Origin: Parahaliea aestuarii
GTDB taxonomy: Bacteria > Pseudomonadota > Gammaproteobacteria > Pseudomonadales > Halieaceae
Length of the DNA stretch: 64,000 nucleotides
Direction of reading: 5' to 3'
Assembly: GCF_008064635.1 (NCBI RefSeq)
Contig: NZ_VRYZ01000001.1
Span: forward strand, 744,001-808,000
This document shows, one piece after another, positions 27,195-36,113 of the stretch (position 1 is the first letter of the stretch; each line of letters opens with the position of its first letter). Made by a program: the position numbers and the translations under genes. The notes under the pieces are model-generated. The model saw nothing but the letters and a program-made list of their open reading frames with translations. It made no database searches and was not told the origin of the DNA.

Positions 27195-29300
27195 TCAGAA
27201 AGTGTAGCGCCCGTAGACGCCAAAGGTACGCGGTTCGCCATACTGCAGGTAGGGCTCGGTGACATACTCCTTGCGCGGATCGTTGCCGAAGCTGCCGAAA
27301 CCGCGCACAAAGTAGTCCTCGTCGGTGAGGTTGCGGCCCCACAGGGCGACGCTCCAGTTGTCGGCGCTGTAGCCGATGCGCATGTGCAGCAGGTCAAAGG
27401 CAGGCGCTTTCAGCTCGTGCCGGTCGGAGAAGTAGAACTCGTCCTTGCCCTCCAGGTCCAGGCGGGCGTAGAAGCCATCGCCAAAGTCGTAGCGGGCGCC
27501 GGTGGCGTACTGGTAACCCGGGGCGTGGGCCTGTTCCCGGCCCGAGAGGTCGGTGCCGGCGGCGTTGACGTAGTCCTTGAACTCGGTTTCCAGCAGGCCG
27601 ACATGGGCGTAGAGGGACAGGCTGTCAGTCACCACCCAGTCCGCCTCCGCCTCCAGGCCGTAGTTCTCGCCTTCGGCGGCGTTGCTGATGTGGTCGAGGA
27701 AGGTGGTGCTGTTGTCATCGCGCACGATCACCAGCGAGCCCTTCACCTGCTGGTCGACACGATCCATGTAGAAGGCGGCGAGTCGCAGGCTGAGCCGGTT
27801 GTCCAGCAGCCGCCCTTTGTAGCCCGCCTCGTAGTTGAGCAGTGATTCCTCGTCGAAGGTCTGTACCCGTTCCAGCTGGCTGATAACAGCCGGGTCATCG
27901 TAGGCATTCATGCTGGCCAGGATGCCGGCATTGACGCCGTTGGCGCGATAGCCACGGGACAGGCCGCCGTACAGCATGTGGTCGTCGCTCAGCGTGTATT
28001 CCAGGGTGATGCGGCCACCCCACAGGGTTTTGCCGGGATCCGAGGCGACCCCGTTGCTGTCGCCGTAGTCGGTATTGCGGCGTTCTACCCGCGCGCCGGT
28101 GATCAGGCTCAGGTGCTCTGTGAGGCGGGTGTCGAGCTGGCCGAAGGCGGCGTAGGTGTCGATGTCGTAGCTGCTGCGAAAATCGCTGTCCAGGTAGGTG
28201 TAGCGGCGCAGCAGGTCTTCGCGATCGCCGAGGTAGTAGAGCCCCGCCACCCAGTCGCTGCGACCGCCAAACAGGCGGGACTCGTCATTCGACAGCAGGC
28301 GCAGCTGGGCGCTGGTGCTGTCGCGATCGCGCAGGTACTGGTCGAAGGAGGAGTATTCCCAGCCGGGGGCGATGCCGACAAAGCTCCAGTCCTCATCGAA
28401 GGAGTACTCGGTATCGGAAGTGGCCAGGCTCAGGGTTGCCTCCAGGTCGAAAGCGGTCAGGGATTGCTGCCAGTCCAGGGCCAGGGCGCTGGATTCCTGG
28501 CGGTCGCGGCCGGGCTGGTCCGACAGGGTGTGGCGGGTGTTGTCCAGCGAGAAGGCGTCGAAGCCGTTGTCGGCATCCAGGTAGAAGGCCGTGATGTCCA
28601 GGGTGGCGCTATCGCTGGCCAGCCAGCGCAGTTTGCCGCGCACGCTGGTCTCGTCGCGATTGTTGGTGTCGTCGCGATCGAGGAAGTCATTCTCGAAATA
28701 GCCGTCGCTGCGGTATTCCTGGACCGCAATGCGGTAGAGCAGGCTGTCTTTTACCAGTGGGCCGGTACCGACAATGCCGGTGCTCCAGGTGTCGTAATTG
28801 CCGGCAGTGCCCTCCACCGACAGGGAGGGTTCGTTTTCCGGGGCGGCGGTGCGCACGTTGATCAGGCCGGCCAGGGCGTTGGCGCCGTGCAGGGTGCCCT
28901 GCGGGCCGCGCAGCACTTCGACCTGCTCCACATCGAACAGGGTGCCTGCGGTGCCGAGGCCACTGAAATCGACGCCGTCGATAATAAAGCCGATAGAAGC
29001 GTTCAGGGGCTCCTGGTACTGGCTGCGCTCGCCGATACCGCGAATCTGGAAGAAGCGTGCGCGCGAGGTGCCGCCGGCGAAATTGACGTTGGGGGCCAGG
29101 TTCAGCACCTCTTCCAGGTGCTGGGCAGCGCGCTGGCGAATGTCGTCCTGGGTGACGACGCTGGTACTGTTGGGCTGTTGCAGCAGGCTGGTGGGCCGGA
29201 ACTCGGCAGTGACCAGGATTTCCTCCAGCTCGGCGGCCGCAAGGGGCGCGCTGCTGGCGAGTGCGATGACGGCGGGAAGCAGTCGTTGGCGGAAGTGCAT
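27195..29300 (-). CDS. TonB-dependent outer-membrane receptor, probable thiamine uptake
   Basis: 701 aa. A signal peptide of about 23 residues is followed by a TonB box region (EEILVTAEF), a plug domain with IRGIGER and VEVLRGPQGTLHGANALAGLINV, and a 22-strand barrel ending in an aromatic residue (GVYGRYTF). It resembles the OMR1 receptors that Rodionov and co-workers associated with thiamine by their THI-box control, and it is first in the riboswitch-led operon. The ATG at 29300 follows AGGAG, which can be hidden in a hairpin. Confidence 0.9.
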   Translation of the reverse strand: MHFRQRLLPAVIALASSAPLAAAELEEILVTAEFRPTSLLQQPNSTSVVTQDDIRQRAAQHLEEVLNLAPNVNFAGGTSRARFFQIRGIGERSQYQEPLNASIGFIIDGVDFSGLGTAGTLFDVEQVEVLRGPQGTLHGANALAGLINVRTAAPENEPSLSVEGTAGNYDTWSTGIVGTGPLVKDSLLYRIAVQEYRSDGYFENDFLDRDDTNNRDETSVRGKLRWLASDSATLDITAFYLDADNGFDAFSLDNTRHTLSDQPGRDRQESSALALDWQQSLTAFDLEATLSLATSDTEYSFDEDWSFVGIAPGWEYSSFDQYLRDRDSTSAQLRLLSNDESRLFGGRSDWVAGLYYLGDREDLLRRYTYLDSDFRSSYDIDTYAAFGQLDTRLTEHLSLITGARVERRNTDYGDSNGVASDPGKTLWGGRITLEYTLSDDHMLYGGLSRGYRANGVNAGILASMNAYDDPAVISQLERVQTFDEESLLNYEAGYKGRLLDNRLSLRLAAFYMDRVDQQVKGSLVIVRDDNSTTFLDHISNAAEGENYGLEAEADWVVTDSLSLYAHVGLLETEFKDYVNAAGTDLSGREQAHAPGYQYATGARYDFGDGFYARLDLEGKDEFYFSDRHELKAPAFDLLHMRIGYSADNWSVALWGRNLTDEDYFVRGFGSFGNDPRKEYVTEPYLQYGEPRTFGVYGRYTF

Positions 29301-29304
29301 GAAT

Positions 29305-29336
29305 GGTTCTCCTCAAATAAAGCACAAGAGAGAACC
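29305..29336 (-). promoter_or_regulatory. Hairpin that can hide the receptor ribosome site
   Basis: On the minus strand GGTTCTC (complement of 29330-29336) can pair with GAGAACC (complement of 29305-29311), which includes the AGGAG ribosome site of the TonB receptor gene. It lies between the TPP aptamer and the start codon and is the likely expression platform for translation control. Confidence 0.6.
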
Positions 29337-29406
29337 GGTTGGACTAGCGGAACGGAAGGAGTGGTGCGCGAGTGTCCGCCATTGCGGCGGGTCGCACATC
29401 CGAAGC

Positions 29407-29490
29407 ACCTGTCCCTACGCCGGTTCTAACCGGATCAGGTTCAAAGGGTTCACCAGAAACTGGTATCTCAGGCCGCAGCCACCCCCAGGT
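29407..29490 (-). ncRNA. TPP riboswitch (THI box)
   Basis: Read on the minus strand, the hallmark blocks appear in order: CTGAGA, then ACCCTTTGAACCTGAT, then a GG...CC hairpin and GCGTAGGGA. The outer stem is ACCTG (29486-29490) with CAGGT (29407-29411). This is the aptamer that binds thiamine pyrophosphate and switches off thiamine genes. It lies 107 bases upstream of the receptor start codon. Confidence 0.97.
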
Positions 29491-29568
29491 TTGCATCGGC
29501 ATTATAGGGCGCATACACTGAGCTGCCAATAAAAAGAGCCGGGTCAGGCTCACACATGGAATCGTTCA

Positions 29569-30711
29569 ATGGCCGAGCAGCCTTTAGATGAACACCGCTT
29601 CACGGAAGAAATAGAAGGCGCCCCTTCGGCGGAGACCCCCGAAGCCATTCGCCAGCGCAATCTCCGGGAAACACTCTCCCTCAATAGCTATCTCTACCGG
29701 CAGTCGCGACAGCTGGAATACATGCTGCTGGGCGCCGCCGATCTGCAGTCCCTGCTGGAGGTGCTGCTGGTCAATCTACCGCGGCATTTCGGCCTGAGCG
29801 CCGCGGAGCTGTGGTTGTACGACCCGGAACAGGTGCTGGGCGGCCTGATGGCCGACCCTCACCGCTACGGCGCAGACCTGCAGCTACACGGGGATGTTTT
29901 CGCCATGCAGGAGCTCTACGACCTGGAGCCGGCGGTGGAACTGGTTGATGCGGCGGACACACGCATGTTCGAAGTGCTGAAATCCAGCCACGGCATCGAG
30001 CAGGGTTTGTTGGTCCCCCTGCAGGACGGCGGGCGTGTGATCGGCAGTTTCCACTGTGGCATCGGCGAGCCGTCCTTTCCGCTGGGCGCGAACGAGCTCG
30101 CGCATATCGCCCACCTCGGTACCATTATTTCGCTCTGCTTTCGCAATGTAGTGAGCAGCCAGCAGATATCCCGGCTGACCATGATTGACCCGCTGACCCA
30201 GATCAGCAACCTGCGGGGTTTCGAAAAGGACATCGCCCGGGAATTGTCCCGGGCGCGCCGGGCGGATCAGCCGGTGTCGGTGCTGATGGTGAATATCGAC
30301 GAGTACAACGATCTCTATCAGCACTACGGCGAGGTGACCGGCCAGTTCCTGGTCAAGAAAATCTCCGAGCGCATCTCCTCCGGCTTGCGCACCACCGATT
30401 ATCTGGCGCGCCTGGACAGCGCCCAACTGGCCGTACTGGTGCCGGGCAGTGGTGAAGTGCTGGCGGGGGATATCGCCGAGCGTATTCGCCAGGACATCGA
30501 GCACTTTGCCGTGGATGACGGCCGCGGTGCCAGCCTGGAAGTGACCGTCAGTGTGGGCTATGCCTGCTGGGAACCGCAGCAGTTTCCGGCCATCGACATG
30601 CGCCAGCTGGCCAGGCAAATCGAGAATACCGCCGCCAAGGCACTGGAGCAGGCCCGTCGGGAGGGGGGCAATCGCTGTCGGGTGAACCGCCTCACCACGC
30701 TGATGGTGTAA
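29569..30711 (+). CDS. GAF-like plus degenerate GGDEF domain protein
   Basis: 380 aa, cytoplasmic. Residues about 50-195 form a DUF484/GAF-like sensor domain. Residues about 205-370 align with GGDEF diguanylate cyclases (DPLTQISNLRGFEKDI, VNIDEYNDLYQHYG), but the active-site GGDEF/GGEEF is replaced by LDSAQL (in RLDSAQLAVLVPG). It should therefore not make cyclic di-GMP and may be a binding or scaffold protein. It is divergent from the thiamine operon. Confidence 0.87.
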   Translation: MAEQPLDEHRFTEEIEGAPSAETPEAIRQRNLRETLSLNSYLYRQSRQLEYMLLGAADLQSLLEVLLVNLPRHFGLSAAELWLYDPEQVLGGLMADPHRYGADLQLHGDVFAMQELYDLEPAVELVDAADTRMFEVLKSSHGIEQGLLVPLQDGGRVIGSFHCGIGEPSFPLGANELAHIAHLGTIISLCFRNVVSSQQISRLTMIDPLTQISNLRGFEKDIARELSRARRADQPVSVLMVNIDEYNDLYQHYGEVTGQFLVKKISERISSGLRTTDYLARLDSAQLAVLVPGSGEVLAGDIAERIRQDIEHFAVDDGRGASLEVTVSVGYACWEPQQFPAIDMRQLARQIENTAAKALEQARREGGNRCRVNRLTTLMV

Positions 30712-30743
30712 ACTCCCGACACACCCGTTGGGAGGACCACAGC

Positions 30744-31373
30744 GTGAAAACCATTGAGCAGCTCTTCGACAACAATCGCAGCTGGGCCCAGAGCATCAAG
30801 ACCAGCGACCCCGACTTCTTCGAGAAACTCGCCAGCCAGCAGAGCCCCGAATACCTCTGGATCGGCTGCTCCGACAGCCGCGTTCCCGCCAACCAGATTA
30901 TCGGCCTGATGCCAGGCGAGGTTTTCGTGCACCGCAATGTGGCGAACATGGTGGTGCATACCGACTTCAACTGTCTCAGCGTCCTGCAGTACGCGGTGGA
31001 TGTCCTGAAAGTGAAGTACGTGCTGGTGGTGGGGCACTACGGCTGTGGCGGGGTGCGAGCGGCCTTCGAAAACAGCGAGAACGGCCTCATCGATAACTGG
31101 CTGCGCAACGTCAAGGATGTGAAATACCGCTACCGGCAGGAGCTGGAGGACCTGGGTGACGATGACGCCCGGGTAGACAGACTCTGCGAACTCAATGTGA
31201 TCAGCCAGGTGGCCAATGTGTGTCACACCACCATCGTGCAGAACGCCTGGGCCCGGGGCCAGAAACTGTCGGTACACGGCTGGTGCTACAGCCTGCGCGA
31301 TGGCCTGCTGCGCGACCTGGACTGCGCGGTTTCCGGGCAGGCGCAGATCTCCGACGCCTATCGTATCGACTGA
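30744..31373 (+). CDS. can: Beta-class carbonic anhydrase
   Basis: 209 aa; interconverts CO2 and bicarbonate. Zinc ligands Cys42, His98 and Cys101 and the Asp44-Arg46 dyad are present in CSDSRVPAN and GHYGCGGV. Length and sequence match the Can/CynT2 branch. The GTG at 30744 follows GGAGG. It lies 32 bases after the GGDEF-like gene, in the same direction. Confidence 0.97.
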   Translation: MKTIEQLFDNNRSWAQSIKTSDPDFFEKLASQQSPEYLWIGCSDSRVPANQIIGLMPGEVFVHRNVANMVVHTDFNCLSVLQYAVDVLKVKYVLVVGHYGCGGVRAAFENSENGLIDNWLRNVKDVKYRYRQELEDLGDDDARVDRLCELNVISQVANVCHTTIVQNAWARGQKLSVHGWCYSLRDGLLRDLDCAVSGQAQISDAYRID

Positions 31374-31518
31374 GGCCACGGCCCTCGCTGGTGAGTCCGT
31401 CTGGCCCGTTTGGGTGATGGTGGCAGGCGCGGCAGTCGCTATGCTGGCTTCTGGCCTGCCCGGGCGAGCGTCCGGCGCAGATATTGACCGATAGCAATAA
31501 CAACATTGAGGAGGCTGT

Positions 31519-32445
31519 ATGCCTTTTGACCCCGTTGAACTCGCCGGCAAGAAAATCCTGATCACCGGTGCCACCGGCCAGGTGGCGCAACCGGTACTGG
31601 CCGCCTGGGCCGGGCAGGCCGACGTCTACGCACTGGCGCGCTTTGCCAGGGCCGAGGACCGGGAGCAGGTAGAGGCGCTCGGAGCCACCTGCCTGGCCGC
31701 CGATCTCGCCGACCCGAAGGGCCTCGAAGGCCTGCCGGACGACTTTGACTATGTATTGAATTTCGCCGTGGTCAAGACCGATGACTTCGACTACGACCTG
31801 GCGGCCAACGGCGAGGGCGTGGGCCGCCTGATGCTGCACTGCCGCAAGGCGAAGGCCTTCCTGCACCTGTCTTCCACCGCCGTCTACGAATACGCCGGCC
31901 ATGAACCCCGCGCCGAAAACGCCCCGCTGGGGGATAACCACCGGGTCATGTTTCCCACCTACAGCATCAGCAAAATCGCCGCCGAGACCGTGTGCCGCTT
32001 TGTCGCCCACCAGTTTGGCATTCCCACCACCATCGCCCGCCTCAGCGTGCCCTACGGCGACAACGGTGGCTGGCCCTGGTATCACCTGCTGATGATGGAA
32101 CAGGGCATCCCGATCGACGTGCACCCGGATGCGCCGAACTACTACAACCTGCTGCATGTGGATGATTACATCGAAAAACTGCCGCGCCTGCTGGCGGCGG
32201 CTACCCCCGAAGTGACCACCGTGAACTTCGGCGGGTCCGAGAAAACCAGTATCGAAGAGTGGTGTGCCTACCTCACCGAACTGACCGGCCTGGAGCCGAC
32301 CTTCAAGGATAACCCGCAGGCCTTCGGCAGCCTGTGCATCGACGTCGAGCACATGCACGACCTGATCGGCCCCACCGGCGTCGACTGGCGCGATGGCGTG
32401 CGCAGCATGGTGGAGAAACTGTCGCCGCAACTGCTCAAGAAATGA
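31519..32445 (+). CDS. NAD-dependent epimerase/dehydratase family protein
   Basis: 308 aa extended SDR. The cofactor motif is TGATGQVAQP near 17-26 and the active-site pair is Tyr/Lys in TYSISKIAAE, preceded by HLSSTAVYE with the catalytic Ser. The substrate is unknown; the family acts on sugar nucleotides and related compounds. GAGG precedes the ATG. Its stop overlaps the trmH start (ATGA), so the two are coupled. Confidence 0.88.
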   Translation: MPFDPVELAGKKILITGATGQVAQPVLAAWAGQADVYALARFARAEDREQVEALGATCLAADLADPKGLEGLPDDFDYVLNFAVVKTDDFDYDLAANGEGVGRLMLHCRKAKAFLHLSSTAVYEYAGHEPRAENAPLGDNHRVMFPTYSISKIAAETVCRFVAHQFGIPTTIARLSVPYGDNGGWPWYHLLMMEQGIPIDVHPDAPNYYNLLHVDDYIEKLPRLLAAATPEVTTVNFGGSEKTSIEEWCAYLTELTGLEPTFKDNPQAFGSLCIDVEHMHDLIGPTGVDWRDGVRSMVEKLSPQLLKK

Positions 32446-33161
32446 CCCCGGAGCGCAGCGCCCGCCTGCGGGCAGTGCTGGCGCGGCGCCAGCCGGACCT
32501 GACCCTGATCACCGACTTCGTCAACAAACAGCGCAACCTGTCCGCCATCGTGCGCAACTGCGACGCCGCCGGCATCATGCAGGTACATGCCGTGCTGGGG
32601 GAGGAGCACTTCCGCGCCTTCCGCGGCACCGCCATGGGCTCCCACCGCTGGGTGGACGTGCAGCGCCATGCCGCCGCGGAAGACGCCATCGACCCCCTGC
32701 AGTCGCGTGGCTTTCAGGTATTGGCCGCCCACCTGGGCGAGGGCGCCCGCGACTACCGCGACGTGGACTACTGCCGTCCCACCGCCATACTGCTGGGCGC
32801 CGAGCGCCGCGGCGTCAGCGTGGCGGCCCAGACCCGGGTAGACGGCTTTATCACCGTGCCGATGATGGGCATGGTCGAGTCCTTCAACGTCTCCGTCGCC
32901 GCCGGCATCATCCTCGCCGAAGCCCAGCGTCAGCGCAGCGCCGCCGGCCTCTACGACCAGCGCCGCATCGATGAGGCGACCTACCGGCGCCTGCTGTTTG
33001 AATGGGCCTACCCCGATCTGCGAGACTACTGCGAACAGCGCGGCCTGGCCTATCCGCCGATCGACGACAGCGGCGAACTGATCGACCCCTCGGGCTGGTA
33101 CGCGGCCGTCAGAGAAGGCCGGGCGCCGCTGGCCGACACCGAAACAGGAGCGACTACGTGA
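32442..33161 (+). CDS. trmH: tRNA (guanosine(18)-2'-O)-methyltransferase
   Basis: 239 aa SPOUT methyltransferase that modifies G18 of the tRNA D-loop. It follows the E. coli enzyme closely: RLRAVLARRQPDLT at the start, NLSAIVRNCDA, GSHRWVDV, ILLGAERRGVS and VPMMGMVESFNVSVAAGI, the knot that binds SAM. The ATG at 32442 overlaps the epimerase stop. The C-terminus overlaps a small membrane ORF by 4 bases. Confidence 0.95.
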   Translation: MTPERSARLRAVLARRQPDLTLITDFVNKQRNLSAIVRNCDAAGIMQVHAVLGEEHFRAFRGTAMGSHRWVDVQRHAAAEDAIDPLQSRGFQVLAAHLGEGARDYRDVDYCRPTAILLGAERRGVSVAAQTRVDGFITVPMMGMVESFNVSVAAGIILAEAQRQRSAAGLYDQRRIDEATYRRLLFEWAYPDLRDYCEQRGLAYPPIDDSGELIDPSGWYAAVREGRAPLADTETGATT

Positions 33162-33334
33162 ACAACCTGCTGCTGATCCTGCTGCTGATCTTCGCCGGCG
33201 TGGCCCTGATGGTGGTGCTGGGCGAGCGCTTCGCCGCCCCGGCCGATCCCGAGAAAATGGCCCGGTTGCGGCGCTGGCTGATTCCCCTGGTGGGACTGAT
33301 GCTGGTGCTGTCGCTGGTGGATTACTATCTTTAG
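33158..33334 (+). CDS. 58-aa two-helix membrane protein
   Basis: A GTG at 33158 overlaps the trmH stop (GTGA) and has CAGGAG at 7 bases. The peptide has a hydrophobic helix (LLLILLLIFAGVALMVVL), a short charged loop with ADPEKMARLRRW and a second helix (LIPLVGLMLVLSLV) ending DYYL. Coupling and codon use match the neighbours, so I think it is a real gene. I do not recognise the family. Confidence 0.7.
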   Translation: MNNLLLILLLIFAGVALMVVLGERFAAPADPEKMARLRRWLIPLVGLMLVLSLVDYYL

Positions 33335-33641
33335 ATTGAGCCGCGCCTACTACAACGTTACCAGACCGAATTCCGGGACGCAGGAGTGTGCAGGGTGCCC
33401 GAAGCTCTTCCTGGGCCGTCAGCGGCCTGGACGGCTGCTGCCGAGCCCCCACGGACGGGTACACGGCGTGTCCCGGAAGGGCTTCGGGTGCCGTGCGCAC
33501 GGCTTCGAAGCTCCAGACTGCTCATCGACAAACCTAGTTTCACAGCTGCATTGGGGTCACCAGCCGATACCACCCGTTAGGGTGATGCCCTTTACCCCGG
33601 CCTTTGCCAGACTTGCACTCCCAAAATAACGAGGGCAGACC
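33335..33641. other. Intergenic region with inverted repeat
   Basis: 307 bases with no convincing gene. The central part carries an imperfect inverted repeat, listed separately. The last 40 bases hold the leader of the DUF1214 gene with a CGAGGG site. No clear terminator for the upstream operon. Confidence 0.75.
33386..33503. repeat. Imperfect inverted repeat, dispersed-repeat family 1
   Basis: The left arm 33386-33415 and the complement of the right arm 33472-33500 agree at roughly 23 of 28 aligned positions around a shared CCCGAAGC core. The right arm (33473-33503, minus strand) also matches an intergenic sequence at 53012-53042 at 27 of 31 bases. The function is unknown; it may be a REP-like palindromic element. 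Confidence 0.6.
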
Positions 33642-34748
33642 ATGGCCGAGACAACCCCGGAAGCAAAACTCCTGAGCGGCGAACTCTGGAACGAATTCTG
33701 CGACGCCCTGAAAACCGCCGGCCAGCAAGTACTGGCCGAAGGCGTGCCCGGCGACGCCCTGACCCGCGCCGAAGGCTATCGCTACCTGACCCGCCTGCTG
33801 CGCCTGTCACTGGAAAAACAGATCGAATTCAGCGATGCCCAGCACCCCCAGTTCTACTCCCTGTCCCACGAAACCGCCAAAATCGGCAACGACAACCCCG
33901 ACAACTTCTACCAGAACTGCGCCGTCGACGGCCGCTTCGAGTACCGCATCCGCGGCAACCGGGGCAGCGTCGACTACCTGAGCATCGAAACCAAGGCCGG
34001 TTCCTTCGCCGGGCAGGGTGACATGGCCCCCACCGGCCATATCGAACTGGAAGAGCTGGACGTCGATGCCGACGGCAACTTCGAGCTGATGGTGTCCGCC
34101 AGAGAATACAGCGGCAACTGGCTGCCCATGACCGAGGCCAGCGACAACCTGCTGGTGCGCCAGACCTTCAGGGACCGCGCCCGCGAGCGCCGCGCCGAGC
34201 TGTCCATCGAGTGCCTGAACCCCGCGCGCGACGCCGTGCTGCAACCGGCCGAGTTCGCGCAGCAGTTGCAGGCGGTCGTGCCCTTCGTGTCCGGCACCGC
34301 CGGCCTGTTCCACCAGTGGATGCAGGTGTTCTCCGCACACATCAACCAACTGCCGCCCAACGAGCAAAGCATGTGCCTGCGCGCCGGTGGTGACCCGTCC
34401 ATTTACTATCACAACAGCTACTGGCAACTGGCCTCGGACGAGGCGCTGGTGGTGGAATTCACCCCGCCCCGGCAGTGCCGCACCTGGAACCTGCAGCTGT
34501 CCAATTACTGGATGGAATCCCTCGACTATCGCTATCACCGGGTCTGTGTGAACAAACACAGCGCGGTGCCGGAAGCCGATGGCAGTGTGCGCATTGTGAT
34601 TGCCGGGAAAAACCCCGGGCAAAACTACCCCAACTGGCTGGATACCGCCGGCCACAGCAACGGCGCCATGCTGCTGCGCTATGTAGAGGCGCAGGACAAG
34701 CCGCCGATCAGCACCCGGGTGGTCAAGCTGGCGGCATTGGCCGGATGA
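33642..34748 (+). CDS. DUF1214 domain protein
   Basis: 368 aa, no signal peptide. The C-terminal half is of DUF1214 type, with FTPPRQCRTWNLQLSNYWMESLDY and a terminal NYPNWLDTAGHSNGAMLLRY. The family is common in marine and actinobacterial genomes and has no firm function. It lies 88 bases before a sulfotransferase gene and, in the same direction, cysC and sat, so a role in the same pathway is possible but unproved. Confidence 0.75.
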   Translation: MAETTPEAKLLSGELWNEFCDALKTAGQQVLAEGVPGDALTRAEGYRYLTRLLRLSLEKQIEFSDAQHPQFYSLSHETAKIGNDNPDNFYQNCAVDGRFEYRIRGNRGSVDYLSIETKAGSFAGQGDMAPTGHIELEELDVDADGNFELMVSAREYSGNWLPMTEASDNLLVRQTFRDRARERRAELSIECLNPARDAVLQPAEFAQQLQAVVPFVSGTAGLFHQWMQVFSAHINQLPPNEQSMCLRAGGDPSIYYHNSYWQLASDEALVVEFTPPRQCRTWNLQLSNYWMESLDYRYHRVCVNKHSAVPEADGSVRIVIAGKNPGQNYPNWLDTAGHSNGAMLLRYVEAQDKPPISTRVVKLAALAG

Positions 34749-34777
34749 GAGAACTGGCTGCCAGACCAGTACGCCGC

Positions 34778-34804
34778 GTCGCTCCTGCGCAGGCAGGAGC
34801 CCAT
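34778..34804. repeat. Short palindromic repeat, family 2 (copy A)
   Basis: GTC, then stem GCTCCTGC, loop GCAG, stem GCAGGAGC, then CCAT. The same frame with a different but still self-complementary stem occurs at 46256-46282. It belongs to the widespread 'GCGCAGGC' intergenic repeat type. Confidence 0.75.
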
Positions 34805-34836
34805 TTTTCGGACGATAACAGCAGGAACCGCTTGCA

Positions 34837-36009
34837 ATGAGTAACGATATTACCTTCGACCCGGAACAGGCCATCGCCGATGCCAAAGCCGTAGACGGCC
34901 TCGATGACTTCGGCGATACACTGCACGAAGAGCCCCTGCGCCGCCTGTTCTGGTCGCTGGACAACGAGGCCGATCTCAACGCCTTCGGCCGTGCCGCCAT
35001 GTACCAGCGGGTGGTGGACATCCTCGCCACCCGTCTGCGGGTGCAGGCCTGGCTCAAGCGCTACCCGGAAATCCGCGACGAGGTGATCGAGGCGCCGCTG
35101 GTGATTGTCGGCCTGCCGCGCACCGGCACCACCATGCTGCACCGCACCATCGCCGCCGACCGGCGCATGTACTCCCCCCTGTGGTTCGAGACCCGCTTCC
35201 CCTGCCCGGACCTGGACTGGGACTTCACCGCGGATGGGGATCGCCGCATCACCGACGCCAAGGCCGAGGTCAAGGCCATGGTGGACGCCAACCCGGAGTT
35301 GATGTCCATCCACCCGATGGATGCGCTGGGGCCGGACGAGGACATCATGCTGCTGGAGCAGTCCTTCTACAGCTTCAATATCCAGTCTTTCGCTTACCTG
35401 CCGAGCTACGACGAGTGGATCGAGGCCCAGGACCACACCCCCGGCTACGAATACCTGAAGCTACTGCTGCAGTTCCTGCAATGGCAGAAAAGGCGCAGTG
35501 GGCAGCAGGGCCAGCGCTGGGCCCTGAAGGCGCCCCACCATTTGCACTACATGGACCTGGTGTTCAAGGTATTTCCGGACGCAAAGGTAGTACAATCCCA
35601 CCGCGACCCGGTGGATACCGTGCCCTCCCTGGCCAGCCTGATCTACGGCGTGTGGGTGATCTACTCAGACAGCGCCGACCCGAAAAAGGTGGGCGAGCAG
35701 TGGGCGCGCAAGTTTGCCAATGGCATGCGCCACACCATGGCAGTCAGGGAATCCCTGCCCGCCGACGCCTTCCTCGACCTGTGGTTCAAGGACACGGTCA
35801 GCCAGCCGCTGGTGGAGATCGAAAAGGTCTACGCCTTCCTGGGTATGGATCTGACGCCCGAGGCGCGGGAGGAGATGGCCAAGTGGCAGGACTTCAACCG
35901 CCGCGAGCTGCGCCCGCCCCACGAGTACACCCTTGAACAGTTCGGCCTGAGTGAAGCCGGCCTGAAGGAACAGTACCGGGAGTACCGGGCCGCTTTTATC
36001 GACGATTGA
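34837..36009 (+). CDS. PAPS-dependent sulfotransferase family protein
   Basis: 390 aa, Sulfotransfer_3 type. The 5'-phosphosulfate-binding loop is GLPRTGTT at 92-99, and the 3'-phosphate-binding segment is VVQSHRDPVDTVPS near 251-264. A catalytic-region KAPHHLHYM lies at about 231-239. The acceptor (lipid, sterol or small molecule) cannot be read. The next two genes make its donor PAPS, which strongly supports activity. Soluble, no membrane helix. Confidence 0.9.
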   Translation: MSNDITFDPEQAIADAKAVDGLDDFGDTLHEEPLRRLFWSLDNEADLNAFGRAAMYQRVVDILATRLRVQAWLKRYPEIRDEVIEAPLVIVGLPRTGTTMLHRTIAADRRMYSPLWFETRFPCPDLDWDFTADGDRRITDAKAEVKAMVDANPELMSIHPMDALGPDEDIMLLEQSFYSFNIQSFAYLPSYDEWIEAQDHTPGYEYLKLLLQFLQWQKRRSGQQGQRWALKAPHHLHYMDLVFKVFPDAKVVQSHRDPVDTVPSLASLIYGVWVIYSDSADPKKVGEQWARKFANGMRHTMAVRESLPADAFLDLWFKDTVSQPLVEIEKVYAFLGMDLTPEAREEMAKWQDFNRRELRPPHEYTLEQFGLSEAGLKEQYREYRAAFIDD

Positions 36010-36113
36010 ACATCGACCAACGCAGGGCCCGGCAGAGGCCCGGCCGGCGCAGATTCTGCGCCGGCGCCAATAACAGCAACCCCGACGATTCACCAACGCA
36101 GAGAACTGGAGTT

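Noticed and set aside
27978-29429. Long plus-strand frame across the TonB receptor and its riboswitch
   Set aside because: It is antisense to a clear receptor and reads through a riboswitch; no motif.
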